Below, in pieces: positions 10,641 to 24,599 of a stretch of DNA of 64,000 nucleotides. This stretch comes from Sphagnum magellanicum (Eukaryota > Streptophyta > Sphagnopsida > Sphagnales > Sphagnaceae). The stretch lies in assembly GCA_021904315.1 (NCBI GenBank), contig CM038915.1, forward strand, positions 14,570,001 through 14,634,000. The letters run 5' to 3'. Position 1 is the stretch's first letter. Each line of letters begins with the position of its first letter. The position numbers and the translations under genes were made by a program. Below the pieces are notes generated by a model. That model searched no databases. It was not told where the DNA came from and saw nothing but the letters and a program-made list of their open reading frames with translations.

Positions 10641-12608
10641 TTCAATATAAGAAATCATGTCTATTTCAACACTAAGTTTGCAACTAATATCCAAACCAAC
10701 TATTTTTGTGACTGCATCTAAATTAGTCTTACATGTCATCTAAGTTGTAAATTTCTATAATCATATATGTGACTAATACAATTGCATATGTGACTACAAT
10801 GTAGGCATAACCAAAATAAGCTGCAAATGCGATTCCGAATTTCAATTGTATGTGTTTGGTTAGAAAAGTAGAGGAAAAATGCACATTTGTCATCCATTTT
10901 GAATGGTCCATAGATGGGTGAAAATCAAGTTACTTTTGCAATTTGTCTAATAATTATTCCTTTTGTACATTAATGATTATTTAAACCATGTGACATCTTT
11001 GTTATTGCAATGACTTTACCATCAACTTGTGTATAAGTGGCATTGGTAGTACAAGATTTACATATTACCATCCAGGGGAAGTAAAAGCATGGTGTCCCAC
11101 TATTTAAAGAACTATAATTGACATGACATGAAACATAGGAAACAAGACTTTTTACTCCACAAATAAGTGATTCAAAATCAATGAAAATGTAAAATTTGCA
11201 AGTTCAGAAATCATTCCTTAAAAAGTGTTTATTACCATAAAGCCTAGCACATACTAGAAATAAAATAACATGTTCTTGATGTCATTGAATTAGAAAGGAA
11301 GTTCGAAAAATACATCGTTTGCCAACTTGCAACTAAAATCTAAATCTCTATGCATCATCCATTCTCAAGTTGCCATGCAAAGCCTAAGCAAGCATAAATG
11401 TTTCTTCTCTATTCAATTCAATTACACCTACAAATGTTTTATTGCTATTAAAAACTAAAAACTCCAACAGAGTTTCAAGCCCAAACACAACACCACATGT
11501 GTCAATGAAATAATTGTATGTGTTTGCAACCATAATTCATCAACGTTTAAGCTTTCTATGAAAGATGACCTTCCATCATGGTGTCTTGGACTCGCTCCAA
11601 AAAAACACATGTTGAACTTATGAAGGGAAAACAAATGGTTCATCAATTTCAAGCAACAAGTGTCAAAAATTAACAAATAAAATATTAACATCATCAAGTT
11701 TGTAAGTGGGGGTTGCCTTTATTATCAATTTCATTTTTCACCCATTGGTAGTGGAATAACATTACCATGAATACATGGGACCATAATCTAATATTACAAT
11801 CTCCTTCAAGGTCTTAGCATACTAAATCATTTTCATCACCTTGGACTGCTAAAAAATAAATGCAACCCCACAATCATATGTAATTAACAAACTCATTTGT
11901 TCATCATCAACATGGAAGTGGTTATTATATCTTTCATTTTTTTATACTTCAATGTTGTGAAACTCGAGGGAATTGAAAGTAGGACAAGATCTTCATCAAT
12001 AGGTGAAAGTCCCTTACATCATTTTGATGGGTTGAAATAACTTTTTTAACCCACTTGGCCATGCTATCATTCTTTGCAAGGTGTGGTGAAAATACTATAG
12101 GTTGGCAACATCGTAATAAGCTTTGATAGCGATGCATGTTCAAATTGAATTTTCCCATTTTCAATGTGTGCCTTGTCATCTTTATATTTCCCACAATAGC
12201 CACAAGAGCATACACATGAAGTGGGTGACAATGAATTTGTACCTTATGTTTAAAAAGGTTTAAGCTTTCATTACATTTCAAACTATTGATGGCAACCACA
12301 TAATGCATTTTGGTTTTAGGCTTTCAATAAGTAGAAAACACATAAGACAACCTTCAACGATCCACATGAGGAAACCAATCCCAAAAGCTACCATTATAAG
12401 GTTTGACATTGAATTATAAATAACACCACAAAGACAAAATTAAAATGTCTTTCTAAAGTTAGGGTTTCAACAAGCACAAAACACATAGAATGCAACCTAA
12501 AATTAGCTTATAATCCTATTTAGAACAATAGATAACATTTTAGGACTTAAGGCAAAATCAAAGAACAAGGCATAGGAAATAGAAAAATTAGTAGTAAAAA
12601 GGAACTCA
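10641..12608. other. AT-rich sequence, possible 3' part of the CACTA remnant
   Basis: There is no gene. Open frames here are short and unlike any protein I know. On the minus strand it follows the transposase scrap and may hold its decayed C-terminal part. Confidence 0.4.
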
Positions 12609-13610
12609 TTATATCCATAGTGTCATAACATTTGTATTTGTGATCACATAATTATGTGCAAGATTACATAGAATGGTTAAATAATTTTTTATAATGTAAC
12701 GCCTTCTATCCCATACTCTTCTAGTCACATATTGAAATTCTTGCAAATATTTAATCACAAATCTTAATGTCTTTTCCAACACATAACTTTTAACCATTGA
12801 CCTTTTAGGTTGTGCCATGGAGCGAACATAACCCTTTAGAACCTTCATCATCCATTCTACAAAATACAATCACTAGTTAGGAACTAGCACACAAAGATCT
12901 AGCTCATCTATTACAAGTAAAAAAAAAGTATCATGACATCAAAGAAGGTTGGAAAAAAAATTCTTTAGGAGGGAAAATGTAATTGCCACATCTTCTTGCA
13001 AATTTGTAATCTCAAAGGGGTTTTGCACCTTCACACAAACCCATGAAAAAACATGACTAAGCCTCACAATGGCCATCCATGGCTCCACCACCATTAGCCC
13101 TTAATTACAAGAACAAAGGCAACACTTGTTGCATCAACATATGATAGTTGTGTGACTTCATGGACCTTGGTTTCTTGTCTACCATATGTTTAGCTAATAA
13201 TTTATGAAAAGTTTCATTGAAACCATCCTTGATAAGAAAATATTCAACTCATCTACTATAAGGACACAAAAGACATGTGGTTTTAGTATTTTGTGTTGGT
13301 TATGTGAGTGTAGTCTTAGCCATAAATGTTGTTGAATACCTTCAATTTGCATGTCACATTGTACCTTGATTGTATAATTTTGGCCAAATATGGTTTGTAC
13401 CACATTTTCACAAATGTTTTTTTTAATGTACATCACATCCAATGTTGTTGATTCAATCACAGTCCAATTAACGATCATCCCCATAATTGTACCCTCTCTA
13501 TTGTAACAAGGACAAAACAACAATACTACATTGGTTTTTTGAATATCACAAGTTGGAAGACTTTTGTTTATAATGCTTATGGCTTTCATGTAATAGGCTA
13601 GCCCAACCAC
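12609..13610 (-). pseudogene. Broken CACTA (En/Spm) transposase, DUF4218 part
   Basis: Read on the minus strand, successive frames give the order seen in plant CACTA TNPD-type proteins: TTLDVMYIKKNICENVV and EGIQQHLWLR (13.35-13.45 kb), MKSHNYHMLMQQVLPLFL (about 13.13 kb), IVRLSHVFSWVCVKVQNPFE and NLQEDVAITFSLL (12.97-13.07 kb), ELDLCVLVP (about 12.88 kb), then MKVLKGYVRSMAQPKRSM (about 12.8 kb). These correspond to the family's LDVMHIEKNVC, LKSHDCHVLMQQLLP, NLQEDVAI and KTLKGYVRNRARPEGS blocks of DUF4218. Stops and frameshifts separate them, so it is inactive. The Transposase_21 catalytic part, expected upstream, is not recognisable. Confidence 0.75.
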
Positions 13611-14095
13611 AAGTGCAAACCAAGTTAGAAAAATAATTTACTACAACGTGTACCCATTTTTATTACAATAGAAAGGAAATGTTTACCATCATGGTCCCAT
13701 TTTTATTATCACAAAAAGGACAAGAATATTGCTTAATCTATTCATGTGCCATTTACCACCTTCTCAACTACCATGCCCATTTTCAACTAGCATATGCCAT
13801 CTGGAGGTATAAAGGTCTAAGTCAAATCAAATTTGAATTCTCCAATCACAACTTTAAAAAAAACTAGAACATATAGATACGACACAAACTAAAATCACAT
13901 TTTCATATGGTTTTTTTTTTAAAAATTTGTTTTTGTATCATGCATTGATTACCAATTTTCACATCATAGGTCAATGACCAATTTTCAGTTGTTTTATGAG
14001 AGGAAGGTAACAATAATTTTCTTGGTGTGACAAAAGCCTAAACTCCAAAAGCTATGAGGAAACCATGATTAATCATTGATTAGTTACATTAGAAG
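13611..14095. other. AT-rich spacer beside CACTA remnant
   Basis: One short minus-strand open frame reads CPFCDNKNG-like residues that could be decayed transposase. Nothing else can be supported. Confidence 0.3.
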
Positions 14096-15842
14096 AAAAT
14101 TGGAAAAAAAACAACTACCATTTGCAACTATATTCTAGTTGCAAAAGACATTAGTTACTAATTGTTTTTTAATTGCATAAGAGAAGTTGCATGCAATATT
14201 AGTTGCAAGTGTGAATGAAGTCAATGGTCAACAAAATGCTTCACCATTTGTATATTATTGTATGCCATTTATATATTACCATAAAATCAACAACTTACAA
14301 AATCACATGTGGTAAATGAAAAATGATTGAAAGCATTATGTTTAAAAAATAGATGGTGGGTTTTCTTTGTTTATTTTTAATGGTTTTAGATTGTGACACA
14401 TGGCATAATACCAATATGCCACATGGCATTTTAAAATTTTGTTCAAAATAAGTTAAAATCAATATTTAGGTGGGTAGGGGGGATTAAGTAGGTAGGTAGA
14501 TGGGACTAGGTAAGTAAGTAGGTAACTATTTTTAAATTCTTTTAAGTGTAACCTTTAGGTTAAGCTCCTTTGATTAGCTCATCCCAATTGACATGTGTTT
14601 TTAATGTGAAAGTGTAAGACAAAGCCTCCTCATTATATAGTTTTCAAAATGGAAATGGAAGACAAAACATACTGGATAAAAATTGAAGTTGTAATTCAAA
14701 AGTTTATTTCATATCTTTTGTTTTCCTTTTTAATTTTGTAAATTATATAACTAAGTAGATAAATAACTAACTAATTTATTAGTTATAAAATTTCATTAAT
14801 AATTTTAAATAATCAGTAATTAATAATAATTAATAACCAACTAACATAATAGTTATACATTATTAATTAATAGTTTAAAGAATTTAAATGAAAGATTAAA
14901 ATATTGAGTAAATAATAATTAATTAAAATAATAATTATGAGATATTAAATAATATTTTCATAAGTAATAAAAATATCAATGAGTTAGTTATTATTATACA
15001 TATGAATTAATTAACTAGCTTATTAGTTGTAAGATTTCATTAATGATTTTTAAATAATCAAATAAATAACAAAAAAAGTTATATATATATAACATAATTC
15101 ATTGATTAAATTTCATAAATAAAAATAATAACTAATTAATGATCATTAAGTAACCAATAATTAACTAATGGGTTAGTTATAAATAAATGATTAATAGTTC
15201 GTATAAAAAATAAAAAACTAATATATTGCATAATATTGAAATATTAATTGTAAACACTAAATATGAATTATTAATTATCAATTAATTAAAAATAATTGTA
15301 ACTAATTAATGAGTAGATAGCTTATGTTAAATAGGTATATAACCTAGGTTTGATAGGTAGGTATACATATAAGTAGATAGGTTGATAGGCTAGGTTAAAT
15401 AGGTAAAAAACCATATAGAGGTAAATAGGTAGGTAATTAATTTGCTTAAATACAAACTAAATACAACTTTATAAATACACCAATGGAAACATACCCCCAG
15501 TATACCCCTAATAGAAATTAACAAAAATACACATACCTTTTGAAAGTTTTTTAATACACCTATGTATACCATTAGGTGCTATTTTGACACCCTAGTGATG
15601 TGATTAAATTTGGTTCCATTTGCAATTAATGGGACATATGGGCATGAGCATGGATGAAAAAAATTATATTGTGTAGGATGAAAAAGTCATTAGTTGCAAA
15701 TGTAGTTGTAGCATAGTTGCAAGAATGGTCAAAGGTGTTAAAAAGTTGCAAAAATAATTAAAACTAGTTGTAAATGATAATTAATTACATGTAGTTACAA
15801 ATGCAATGGTTGCATTTTGGGGGATTTTTTTTCTAATTTTAG
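14096..15842. mobile_element. TTGCAAC-family non-autonomous element, copy E1
   Basis: The ends are roughly inverted: AAAATTGGAAAAAAA at the left and, on the other strand at the right, AAAATTAGAAAAAAA, each followed by a cluster of TTGCAACT/GTTGCAA motifs (14,118-14,205 and 15,690-15,812). The interior is extremely AT-rich with GGTA runs (14,465-14,530; 15,345-15,435) and no coding frame. Part of it (14,380-14,620) matches the reverse complement of 34,030-34,850, so the two are copies of one family. Confidence 0.5.
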
Positions 15843-18800
15843 GTGCACCAAATGTGCAATAAACCATGTTTCCATAAGGCAAGAATTACAATAAATTAGA
15901 TCAACCAAAATCACACATAAGAGTAGATGCTACCTTTGTATGTCATTATGCTAACTAGGAAAAACCTTATTATATTTGACCAATATAAAAATTGTGTTGA
16001 AAATTGAGAAATCTAATAGAAGAATCAAAACATCATGACTTAATTAACCTTGGTTCCAAATGTACATAATCACAAGGCTTAACATTATGGAAACTTATCA
16101 CATCACAAAATCATGGCCTATTCAATTGGATTAGAGTGAACAAACACCCACTAATGCATCATCCAAGGGATGCCTCAAATATGATTTAGTTGCGAATGAA
16201 CCTTCATTAAGGTGATATTTAATTTCACCTCCGTAACCCATTTTGTAATACACATGTACTAAGTAGATAGTTTACATAGGTATTTCTACATTTTTTCCTA
16301 CTTGCTTACTAATAACCGATTTATAGGTAGGTAATAAAAAAGATAGTTAATGTAATCAACATGTTTAGCTAGGGGACTAAAATTTAATAAAATAATATTT
16401 TTGACGGGTGTTTGCATGTTATAATGGACCTAAATGTTATAAAAACTAAATGTACAAAAACTATAAAAGTATCACAACTTTAAATCCATTTATTTTGAAA
16501 ATTTCTAGAAATTACATTTAGTTTACTTAGGCCTTAAAAATAAAATAAATCAATACAATCTTTGAATAAATGTACACCAATTATATTATAAAACTTATTT
16601 AAAACACTTTATTTGGTATTAATATGCATTTTTTTACTAATAAAAAATGTTATTTTAATTTTGTGGATAAATAAAAACAACACCTAAGACATTTATATTT
16701 TCAATGGAAGAACATTTTACAACCTACAAACACCATAACCATCATAAATTTTTATAACATAATGTACCAACAAAAGTGTATATCTAATTTGAACTTCATA
16801 ATTTTAAGTCAATTGGAAAGAACTTTGATGGAAGATTGTTCTTTGTAAATATAGACCATTGATATACAAACTTTTATTAACAAATTTCAATTGAAAAAAC
16901 ATTTTTTAATCCTTTCGTTAAACAATGATTTTCTGATAGGCAACTACATTTACAAATGTACTCCAAAGGACTATTACATCATTATGATTTGCATCAATTT
17001 CATAACATAATGATAAATTAAGATGTGAACCACTTTTCATTACACATTTTGATTACTAAATTTTTTTCAATTATGTCCCCGAAATTTTCAAATTTGGTTT
17101 GTACTTAAAACTAAAAAATTATGATAATTTTTTTGGTCCACCAGACCATGCAAACACCTTGACCACTTATCATCCATCCTTCATTGTGCATTGGTTGGTT
17201 GTAATTTTTTAATGTTCAAAATTGGATCATAGCTCAAAAAACAATACCTTTATATTTTACTTGAGAATTTTAGATTAATCACCAATATTTTAAAACACCC
17301 ATCACAAACTTACGACATCATGAAATTTCAACATAATTTGTGCAAAAATTGTAAAACAGTATGTCCATGCAAAATCCATGGACTTCAAAATATATAAATT
17401 GCATGAAAATAAATAAATAAATAAATTTAAAAAAAATGATGTTTTACTTTCATATACTTAAAACCTTATTTTGTTGAAATGGGACAAGTATTTTCCTATC
17501 CTTGCATTTTGAAAAATGTATTTAAAAATGCGATTATTTAATGTTATGCAATGAAATCAAAGAACTTATTATTGACATTGAAATAAATAATATTATAAAT
17601 TTAATTTATTAAAGTTTAATTTATAAATATTTTCTAAAAAAAATAAAAATCCATGAGTGACATATATTATTATTATTTATCAAACATGTATCACATGTTG
17701 ATTCCCTATAAAACATTTTAAAATGAAATGATAATGAAACGTGCATTTGAATGGAAAATGCAAAAACTAAACCAAAGTCCATTACTATATCTTTGGTGTA
17801 TATTTATTGATTTTCATTAATATAAATGGATTTTCATTCTTAATCCATAAACATGTTTGTCACATTGATGATTTTACCATATGTTTGTGATATTTGAATA
17901 CAATAAATTTTACGAAAAGTCCAATGTGATGCAAAAAATGATTTACTTTAATTTGTAACTACTTTTCAATGAAATGTCATTATTTCATTTAGACATCCCA
18001 TTTGTTCATAAGTGTGTATGGGACATTATATTGTCAAGTTATGTCATTGTCTTAAAAAAAACTTATAAAATGTTTAGAGGTATATTCACCACCATTTTCA
18101 AATATTAAACATTTTATTTTATTTCCTCTTTGATTTTCAAGATGGGTTTTGTAAGATTAAAACATTTGAAAAACATTATATATGTTTTTAAGGAAATAAA
18201 TTGTTGTGACCTATGAATAATCATTTATGAATGTTGTGAAATAAACATATCCGTTCAAAGATTTCATTTGCATGGGACCACTTATGGTTAGATTTTCAAG
18301 CTCAAGCATATCTTTGGTTTGTGAATTACTTCCATGAGAAAATGGACCTTTTTATTGTTTACTAATAACACATTTTTTATAATGTGGGAACATCACAAAT
18401 TTATAAGCTTCATGGGTTCATTTCGAATCTGTGTGAAATTTGTTATTTCGTAAGTTTGTGTTGTTTACACACAAATGCCGTGCATTACTTAAACATGAAA
18501 GTTGTGTGCATGATTTTTGTGCGTAAACAACACTCATAGACATTTAACATTTGTGATTAAACAATACGAATAAGCATATGACATTCATGTTTAAACAATG
18601 GGCACAACATCAATATTCAAACAATATAAGTAGATGAATGACATTTGTGTTTATTCCATACAAACCTATGAAAAACATATTTTGCACAACTATTATTGTT
18701 AAATTGTGGCCCTAAATTTTGTGATGAAAGTGTGGAATAATTGTTGGAAATCACGTCTACATTTTCAAGCATGTGAATTCTAAAATCAACTTTGTGTATT

Positions 18801-21400
18801 ATGTGATTTTTGTAGATACATTTTATTTGTTAATAAGTAATTTGCAACTTGTCCCAAATTGCCTTTGATGTTTTTAATGCTTTGATAAATTAGACTTGTC
18901 AATCATCACTATTCAAGATGAGTTCACATCATGTTTAAAAATTTTAAACATTTTTCCATTTAGCTTGTAATGCAAAATTTGTAAAACCAAGATCAATTTT
19001 AATGCCATCAACAATTAAGAATAAAATTTAATTTGATCATATAAACAAAACATTGATTTTGTAATTCAAAATGGATTAATTATGATTGGTTAGTAATGTA
19101 ATTAAGGATTTTGAAGATGCATTTGATGTAAAAGCGAACACATGATGAATTTTTGTCATTTGGTGTGATGACTTTAACCTTGAGTTCATAACTAAGGTTA
19201 AGGCAATATGAGAAGGGAAGAAAATTAAAAAGTGAGTGTCCCATGATTCAAGCACCATGTTCCCATAAATGAAAGAGAGTACAAAAGGAGGTGATTCCTG
19301 AACATTTTTGTTTTAATTTCCAAAGGTATGATTGTTTGAATTAACTTTAAATAGATATTATCTTTAATAATTATGCTTATTGTCACAAGCACAAAAAAAT
19401 GTTGAAAAAAATATTGAACCAAGTAACACAAACTAGCTATGGTAGGCTTAGTTCTAAGTATGATCACAAAACATGAAAATCAAATACATGAATACAAAAT
19501 GTGCAAAACATAGAGGTTCTACAAAACTTTATTGTGAAAACATGAAAAAAGAAGAATAAAATTATCGTGCAACATCATACTTAAATTGGTGTTGAATGAA
19601 TTGAAAGTAATGGGGGACCTACCTTTATTTATATCCTTTTGAAAACCAAATTCAAAGAAGTTTCCATATTCCGATTATCCAAGGAACTTTTTGGAAAACC
19701 TTCTTAAACCATACATACAAATTACAACTTGATTATAAGCAAATTATAAATGAATCATAAGTAAAATATAGGTTGACTATAATTAATTGCATGTAAATTA
19801 AGTTAACCATAACTAAATTACATTTTATGGATGAAAGATGAACAATGGTGAGTGAAATTCATTCATGATGATGTTGATGATGGTGATGATGCTCAAGATG
19901 TCATTTGTGACACATGCTCCTTCAAAATGGGAGTAGGTGTGAAATCCTTCCTTTTTTTAGTAGGGATATTAATGGACATAAAATGATCTTTAAATACATT
20001 AGGAAATTTTTATGAGTGTTTTAAATGAAAAAAAAAGAATTATATTTCATACACAAAGATTGAAAAAAAGGATAATATCTTAAAAATGGTCATCATCGAA
20101 AACAAGATCACAAAATAAAATTGTGTAAGTTGGTTACTTTTTACCCATGTTTTTTTTAACAAGAAAAAATATATATTTGTGATTCATAGTAGTAAATTCG
20201 CCACCAATTTTGAATTGTGATAACTGCCACAAGCTAGATTGGTTGCATATTGTTTCATTTTAACTTTGATTTTTTTTCACCATGTAAACAAATTTTTTTA
20301 GCATCTCACACACAAGAACAAATGTTTAGGAAAACATAAAAATCATTTGAATTCTAAAGCTCTCAATACAACAAATGTTGGAATGCTCTTAAAAAGATTG
20401 TAAAATTTAGGAAACAATTTCCCGTCAAGCATTCCAATTCCCTATTTCAATATCTATTTTTACTTTCTATCTACTAATAGCCATCTTGCCCTTCCTTAAG
20501 TACAAACCATCTACATGCATATATCTTCCTAGTAATCACCTACTATTTTAGCTCCCTCCCAATAAGACCTAGATTCTTTACAAGACAACAATGTATAAAC
20601 CATAATGGAAAAATATCATTAAAATTTTCCAAGAAAATGGATTAACAACCAGTTGATAAAGCAAAAGTTTTGAGATGTTTTTAGAGACAATTAAGTTGTC
20701 ATATCATGTCATCCCTAGAAAGTTAACCTCTTCCATCCTATGCTCAACATGTATTTGTTTTTGTGTTTATATCTCATGATGTAGGTGTTTTGGCATGTGT
20801 TTTTAGTTGCTAGTTAACCACCATTACCATTTCTTGATAGTATCCATAATAAAAACATGACAAATAAGTTACTTAGGTGAAACTTGATATCAATGTAGTT
20901 AGGATTCATTCACGATTAATTATAAGGGGTTCCTAATTCCAATAAGGGAGTGTTAGAGAAACCCCAAATGAGAAGTGGAGAAAAAAACCCTTTATTGATT
21001 TAGGTTCATGAAATACCATTGTACAATGACATTTTGTCTAATGGAATCCTCTTTCTCATCAAAGATGTTCCTAGAAAGCCAAATGTTACTAAAGTCCTCC
21101 TTGAGTTGAGTTTAAATACCATAGCCTAGGGTCAGTTTCCACATTGACAAAATCGATAATTATATTTTTTCAAAAAAATTAATTTGTTGTTAAAATTCAA
21201 AATTACTGAATTTTTCATGATCTATTATGATATTGTCACATGAGTACTGAAATTATTCAGAGTGTAACCTATGATAATTATGATGATTTTGAACATGTGA
21301 ACTTCATATGTTCACAAAAATTCATTTCACTATTTTGAGGATTATTTAATAATGAAACTGACCTTAGAGTAAGGTATTGAGGAATCTAGATTCTCTATCT
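15843..21400. other. Very AT-rich gene desert
   Basis: No coding frame of interest and no RNA gene on either strand. A loose repetition of TTAAACAA and GACATTTGTG strings occurs at 18,420-18,660 with a spacing near 55-60 bases. Nothing else is supported. Confidence 0.6.
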
Positions 21401-21499
21401 TTGCAAAGAGCCCACTAGGTAGCAATGACTTGGATGGTTGAGGTTTAGGTGCCCCTAAGCACAAGGCTACATGAGTACTAGTGTGTCCTTTCAATTTTA

Positions 21500-21812
21500 A
21501 GGTGCATTTTTTGGTCCATAGGAAGAAAATGGTGAAACTTCTTCAGCTGTCAAGCAGCTGGGCAACTCAAATGTAAAAATGCTTTGAGTGTTGTTATGCA
21601 GGGTGAAGGCATTTCCAAACAACAATTGCATCCAAACCCTAAACCCATTGGACCATTCCATTGCCTTGCAGTTAGTTGTGCTAGACTTTGGGGAAGGCCT
21701 ACTAGGCACAATGGAGGAGGTGTTGGACAGGTTTGCCAAGATGAAACCCAACATTACCTCCATTTGGGTTCATTCACAATTGAGTCATTACATGCTTCCA
21801 ATGGATAGATAG
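21500..21812 (+). pseudogene. Unrecognised coding-like fragment
   Basis: A plus-strand frame broken by two stops reads EENGETSSAVKQLGNSN, then VLLCRVKAFPNNN, ALQLVVLDFGEGLLGTMEEV and LDRFAKMKPNITSIWVHSQL. Base composition is less AT-rich than the flanks. I do not recognise the protein. It may be a decayed gene fragment or chance. Confidence 0.2.
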
Positions 21813-22853
21813 TATGCTGGCAGCTATTGGTTCACTTTGGCCTTCAAGTTTGTTTGGATTTTTTCACACATGCAGAGAAAACATGTTTTTTTTTTTTTTT
21901 TTTCAAGTTTTTGATATAAAGAAATTGGAAAAAAATTCCAAAAAAAAAGAGAGTCAAATTTAGGCTAGAAAACTAAATTTTTTTCCCAAATTCTTTCTCA
22001 AAAAATGAGAAAATTTGTTGGAAAAAAAACCACAGCTTATAACATTCCATAACACTCAAATGCACTTGTGTGAAGTTCATTACCATAAGTGGGGGATACA
22101 TACGGAACACCCACCACCGTCGGGAAGTACCCAAGTGGAATTGTGAGAGTACCAACAACCTGTGACAGTAGACAGGTTTTTCCAGTTGGCAAAACCTTAG
22201 GACAAAAAAAACCCCAGCCACCAGCAGCAGTAACAGCAGCAGCAGCAGCAGCAGAAACCGTATTATATATCATGCAGGTCATCAGTTCTGATGAACTTGC
22301 TGCTTGCAGCAGCTCCAGTCCAAGACTTTTGAAATGAAACCTTTTTGTATGTAACAAGGTGATGAAACCAGATATCATATTTTCCCAAGAATATTACTAC
22401 TTGTCAGTTTCAGACACAAACAAATAAAAAATAAAAATAAAAATAAAAATAAAAATATTAATATTTACAAAATGGAAATTCATCTTGCTTTCATATCACC
22501 GAATCATTTAACACAATTGCAATTCTTGCATGATTTTTGTTTGAACCTGCAGCAATGAACAACTCATGGGCAGGCATTGCTTCTTGCAAAATGTGCTCCG
22601 TGCAACTCCTGCCATACTGGCCAACCTTGTTCATTACACCAGGGGTTATGCCCTGGCAGCTGCTGCAGGGCATCATACCCCCCAAACCTTGGGCTCCACC
22701 CTAGCTCTATACTTAATGGGCAGAAAGCCAATATTGGCTATGAAGGGTAAAGCCCTAGGACCTGGGGGGGGGCTTTATGTGGCGCCAAAAAACTAGCCTC
22801 CATCTTTTTGGGAATTATTTTTCCCATGATACCCAGAGGGTAGCCTGAGTAGA
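21813..22853. other. Mixed low-copy sequence with microsatellites
   Basis: There is an A/T homopolymer tract (21,880-22,030), (CAG)n at 22,222-22,254 and (AAAAT)n at about 22,424-22,457. A 76-codon plus-strand frame at 22,566-22,796 is Ala/Gly-rich and not recognised. No gene is called. Confidence 0.5.
22222..22254. repeat. (CAG)n microsatellite
   Basis: Imperfect run of CAG/AGC units with one TAA interruption. Confidence 0.85.
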
Positions 22854-23053
22854 GGACACCCTATGAAGTGTAAGAAAGCCAGCGGGTCTTTTGAAAAAGC
22901 CATCATGCTGCATGGGTACCCGCCGGGTATCAAAGGAAACATTTGAAAATAGCCAGCCGGTTTTTCAAAAAAAAAAATGAAATGCCCAGCTCCACCATGG
23001 TCATTATGTATTTCAAAAAACCCACTGGCTTTTTTACACTTCATAAGGTGTCC
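22854..23053. mobile_element. 200-bp fold-back (MITE-like) element
   Basis: The left arm 22,854-22,896 begins GGACACCCTATGAAGTGT; the right arm 23,011-23,053 is its reverse complement at 39 of 43 positions. All four differences are transitions. No clear target-site duplication is visible. No coding capacity. Confidence 0.7.
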
Positions 23054-24095
23054 GTTGATTAGACTAGATAAAAATCGGTAGGTTTTTATGTCCAGGAGTG
23101 GTTTTTATGACCAGGAGCCCACTCGACATGTGTTTGTTGCTTTCGGGGCAAAACAATCCTCCAGCAACTTTTATCACAAATCACATGTAATTTCTATTAT
23201 TGTTTTCTTGAGCTCACAAATAGATTTTGTATGTCAGAATTTTGCACATAAGTTATGTACCACAGGGGTGTGTGCTGCAGCAACCAGAATCAAGAGCTTG
23301 ATGGTGGGATCTGGCAGGGGGAAAGGGAAGGGGGGGACTTGAACAACAAATGTGCGAACACTCAGTTCTGTGACATAAGATCCCATCACATGGACAATGT
23401 TTGACCAATGCAAAGCCAAACATAAACCATCAAGCTTGCCACTATGACTCCTCAAAAACATGCAGCTCATGATAGCTCCAGCCATTAATGGTAGGTAGGT
23501 TGCACTGTTGTACTGGTCTCATCTTTTGTACATACCAGATTGGTATTGGTATAAGTATAAAGATTCTCAACCATTTAATTTTACCATGATGATATCAATA
23601 ATTTAAGTTCAAAAATTTAATCATCCCTCTATATGTTGGCTACAACTGGAGCAAAAACTCAAAACTCCCCCCTCCAAAAAAATCACTTCATTCTCACATT
23701 TTAAAATCTCACTTCTTGGAAAAAAATTTCTCCAATAATAAAAGGGTTGTTCCTTATCCATCGATGATAACCAACCTTGTTATGTTGCCATCAACCCATG
23801 GACTCTATAGGTCCCCACAATATGCAATGTCCCCATGGTCCTGAGGGTACTAGGATGCATGATGCAATGTGCAACTGCTAAGTAAAATAACAAAATTTCA
23901 ACTGTTATAAGTTTGTAAAGATTTATCACTCTTACATAGAGTACCTAGTAGGCACATTGTATGAGCCATAAAAATGGGATCTTGAAAATAATTTGAACAA
24001 TGGTAGAAGCTGAAGCAACAACTTCTGTAAGAGGCAGAGGTCACCTCCATGTGAATACTCAAAATGCTAGTTCCTGTTGTAAAGCATGAATAGAG

Positions 24096-24138
<43 letters not shown>

Positions 24139-24325
24139 CAATACCCAGTAGCATTGGCATCTTGCTATGAAGGAAGGTAGTGTGCTTGTTTTGAATGTTT
24201 TGTTGCATCCAGATCTCCCAAATAAGGGGGCATCAGCTGGCTGCAGCCATTGTCTTCCTAGTACTGTTAGAAAGCTCTTGATGAGTACAGGTGCAGGCAA
24301 TGAGGTGATTTCATATTGTTTAGAC
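23054..24325. other. Unassigned sequence
   Basis: No supported gene. It holds an (AG)n run at 24,099-24,133 and short unremarkable frames. Confidence 0.5.
24099..24133. repeat. (AG)n microsatellite
   Basis: A run of 17 AG units. Confidence 0.95.
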
Positions 24326-24593
24326 CAGTGTTGGGTGATTCTTTACTTTCATGAAGGACCTTCAGTTCAGGTTCTTAAACAAAATTACAATTCTAATTTC
24401 GATTCTGAAAATCAAGTTCCACATAAATTGAACCAAGAATCTAGTTACAGGTTTGGGTCTTCAAAAAACAATTATTCTGATTCCAGATTTGGAACTAGTT
24501 TCCAAAGTCAGACTTGATTTCGGTTTAGATTTCATTAATTGGAACTGGAACCCACAGTTTTACCCCTCCAAACCAGGTACCTGCATAGCACTG
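24326..24593. mobile_element. hAT-type MITE with 8-bp target duplication
   Basis: It begins CAGTGTTGGG and ends GCATAGCACTG (reverse complement CAGTGCTATGC), the CAG-type terminus of hAT elements. The flanks are GTTTAGAC on the left and GTTTAGAG on the right, an 8-base duplication with one mismatch, the size expected for hAT. It has no coding frame. Internal sequence resembles 48,725-48,850, and the termini resemble those of the element at 49,458-50,006. Confidence 0.7.
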
Positions 24594-24599
24594 GTTTAG

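Noticed and set aside
11070..11110. GTAAAAGCATGGTGTCCC as another AAGCATG-TIR element end
   Set aside because: No matching inverted end at about 0.6 kb on either side.
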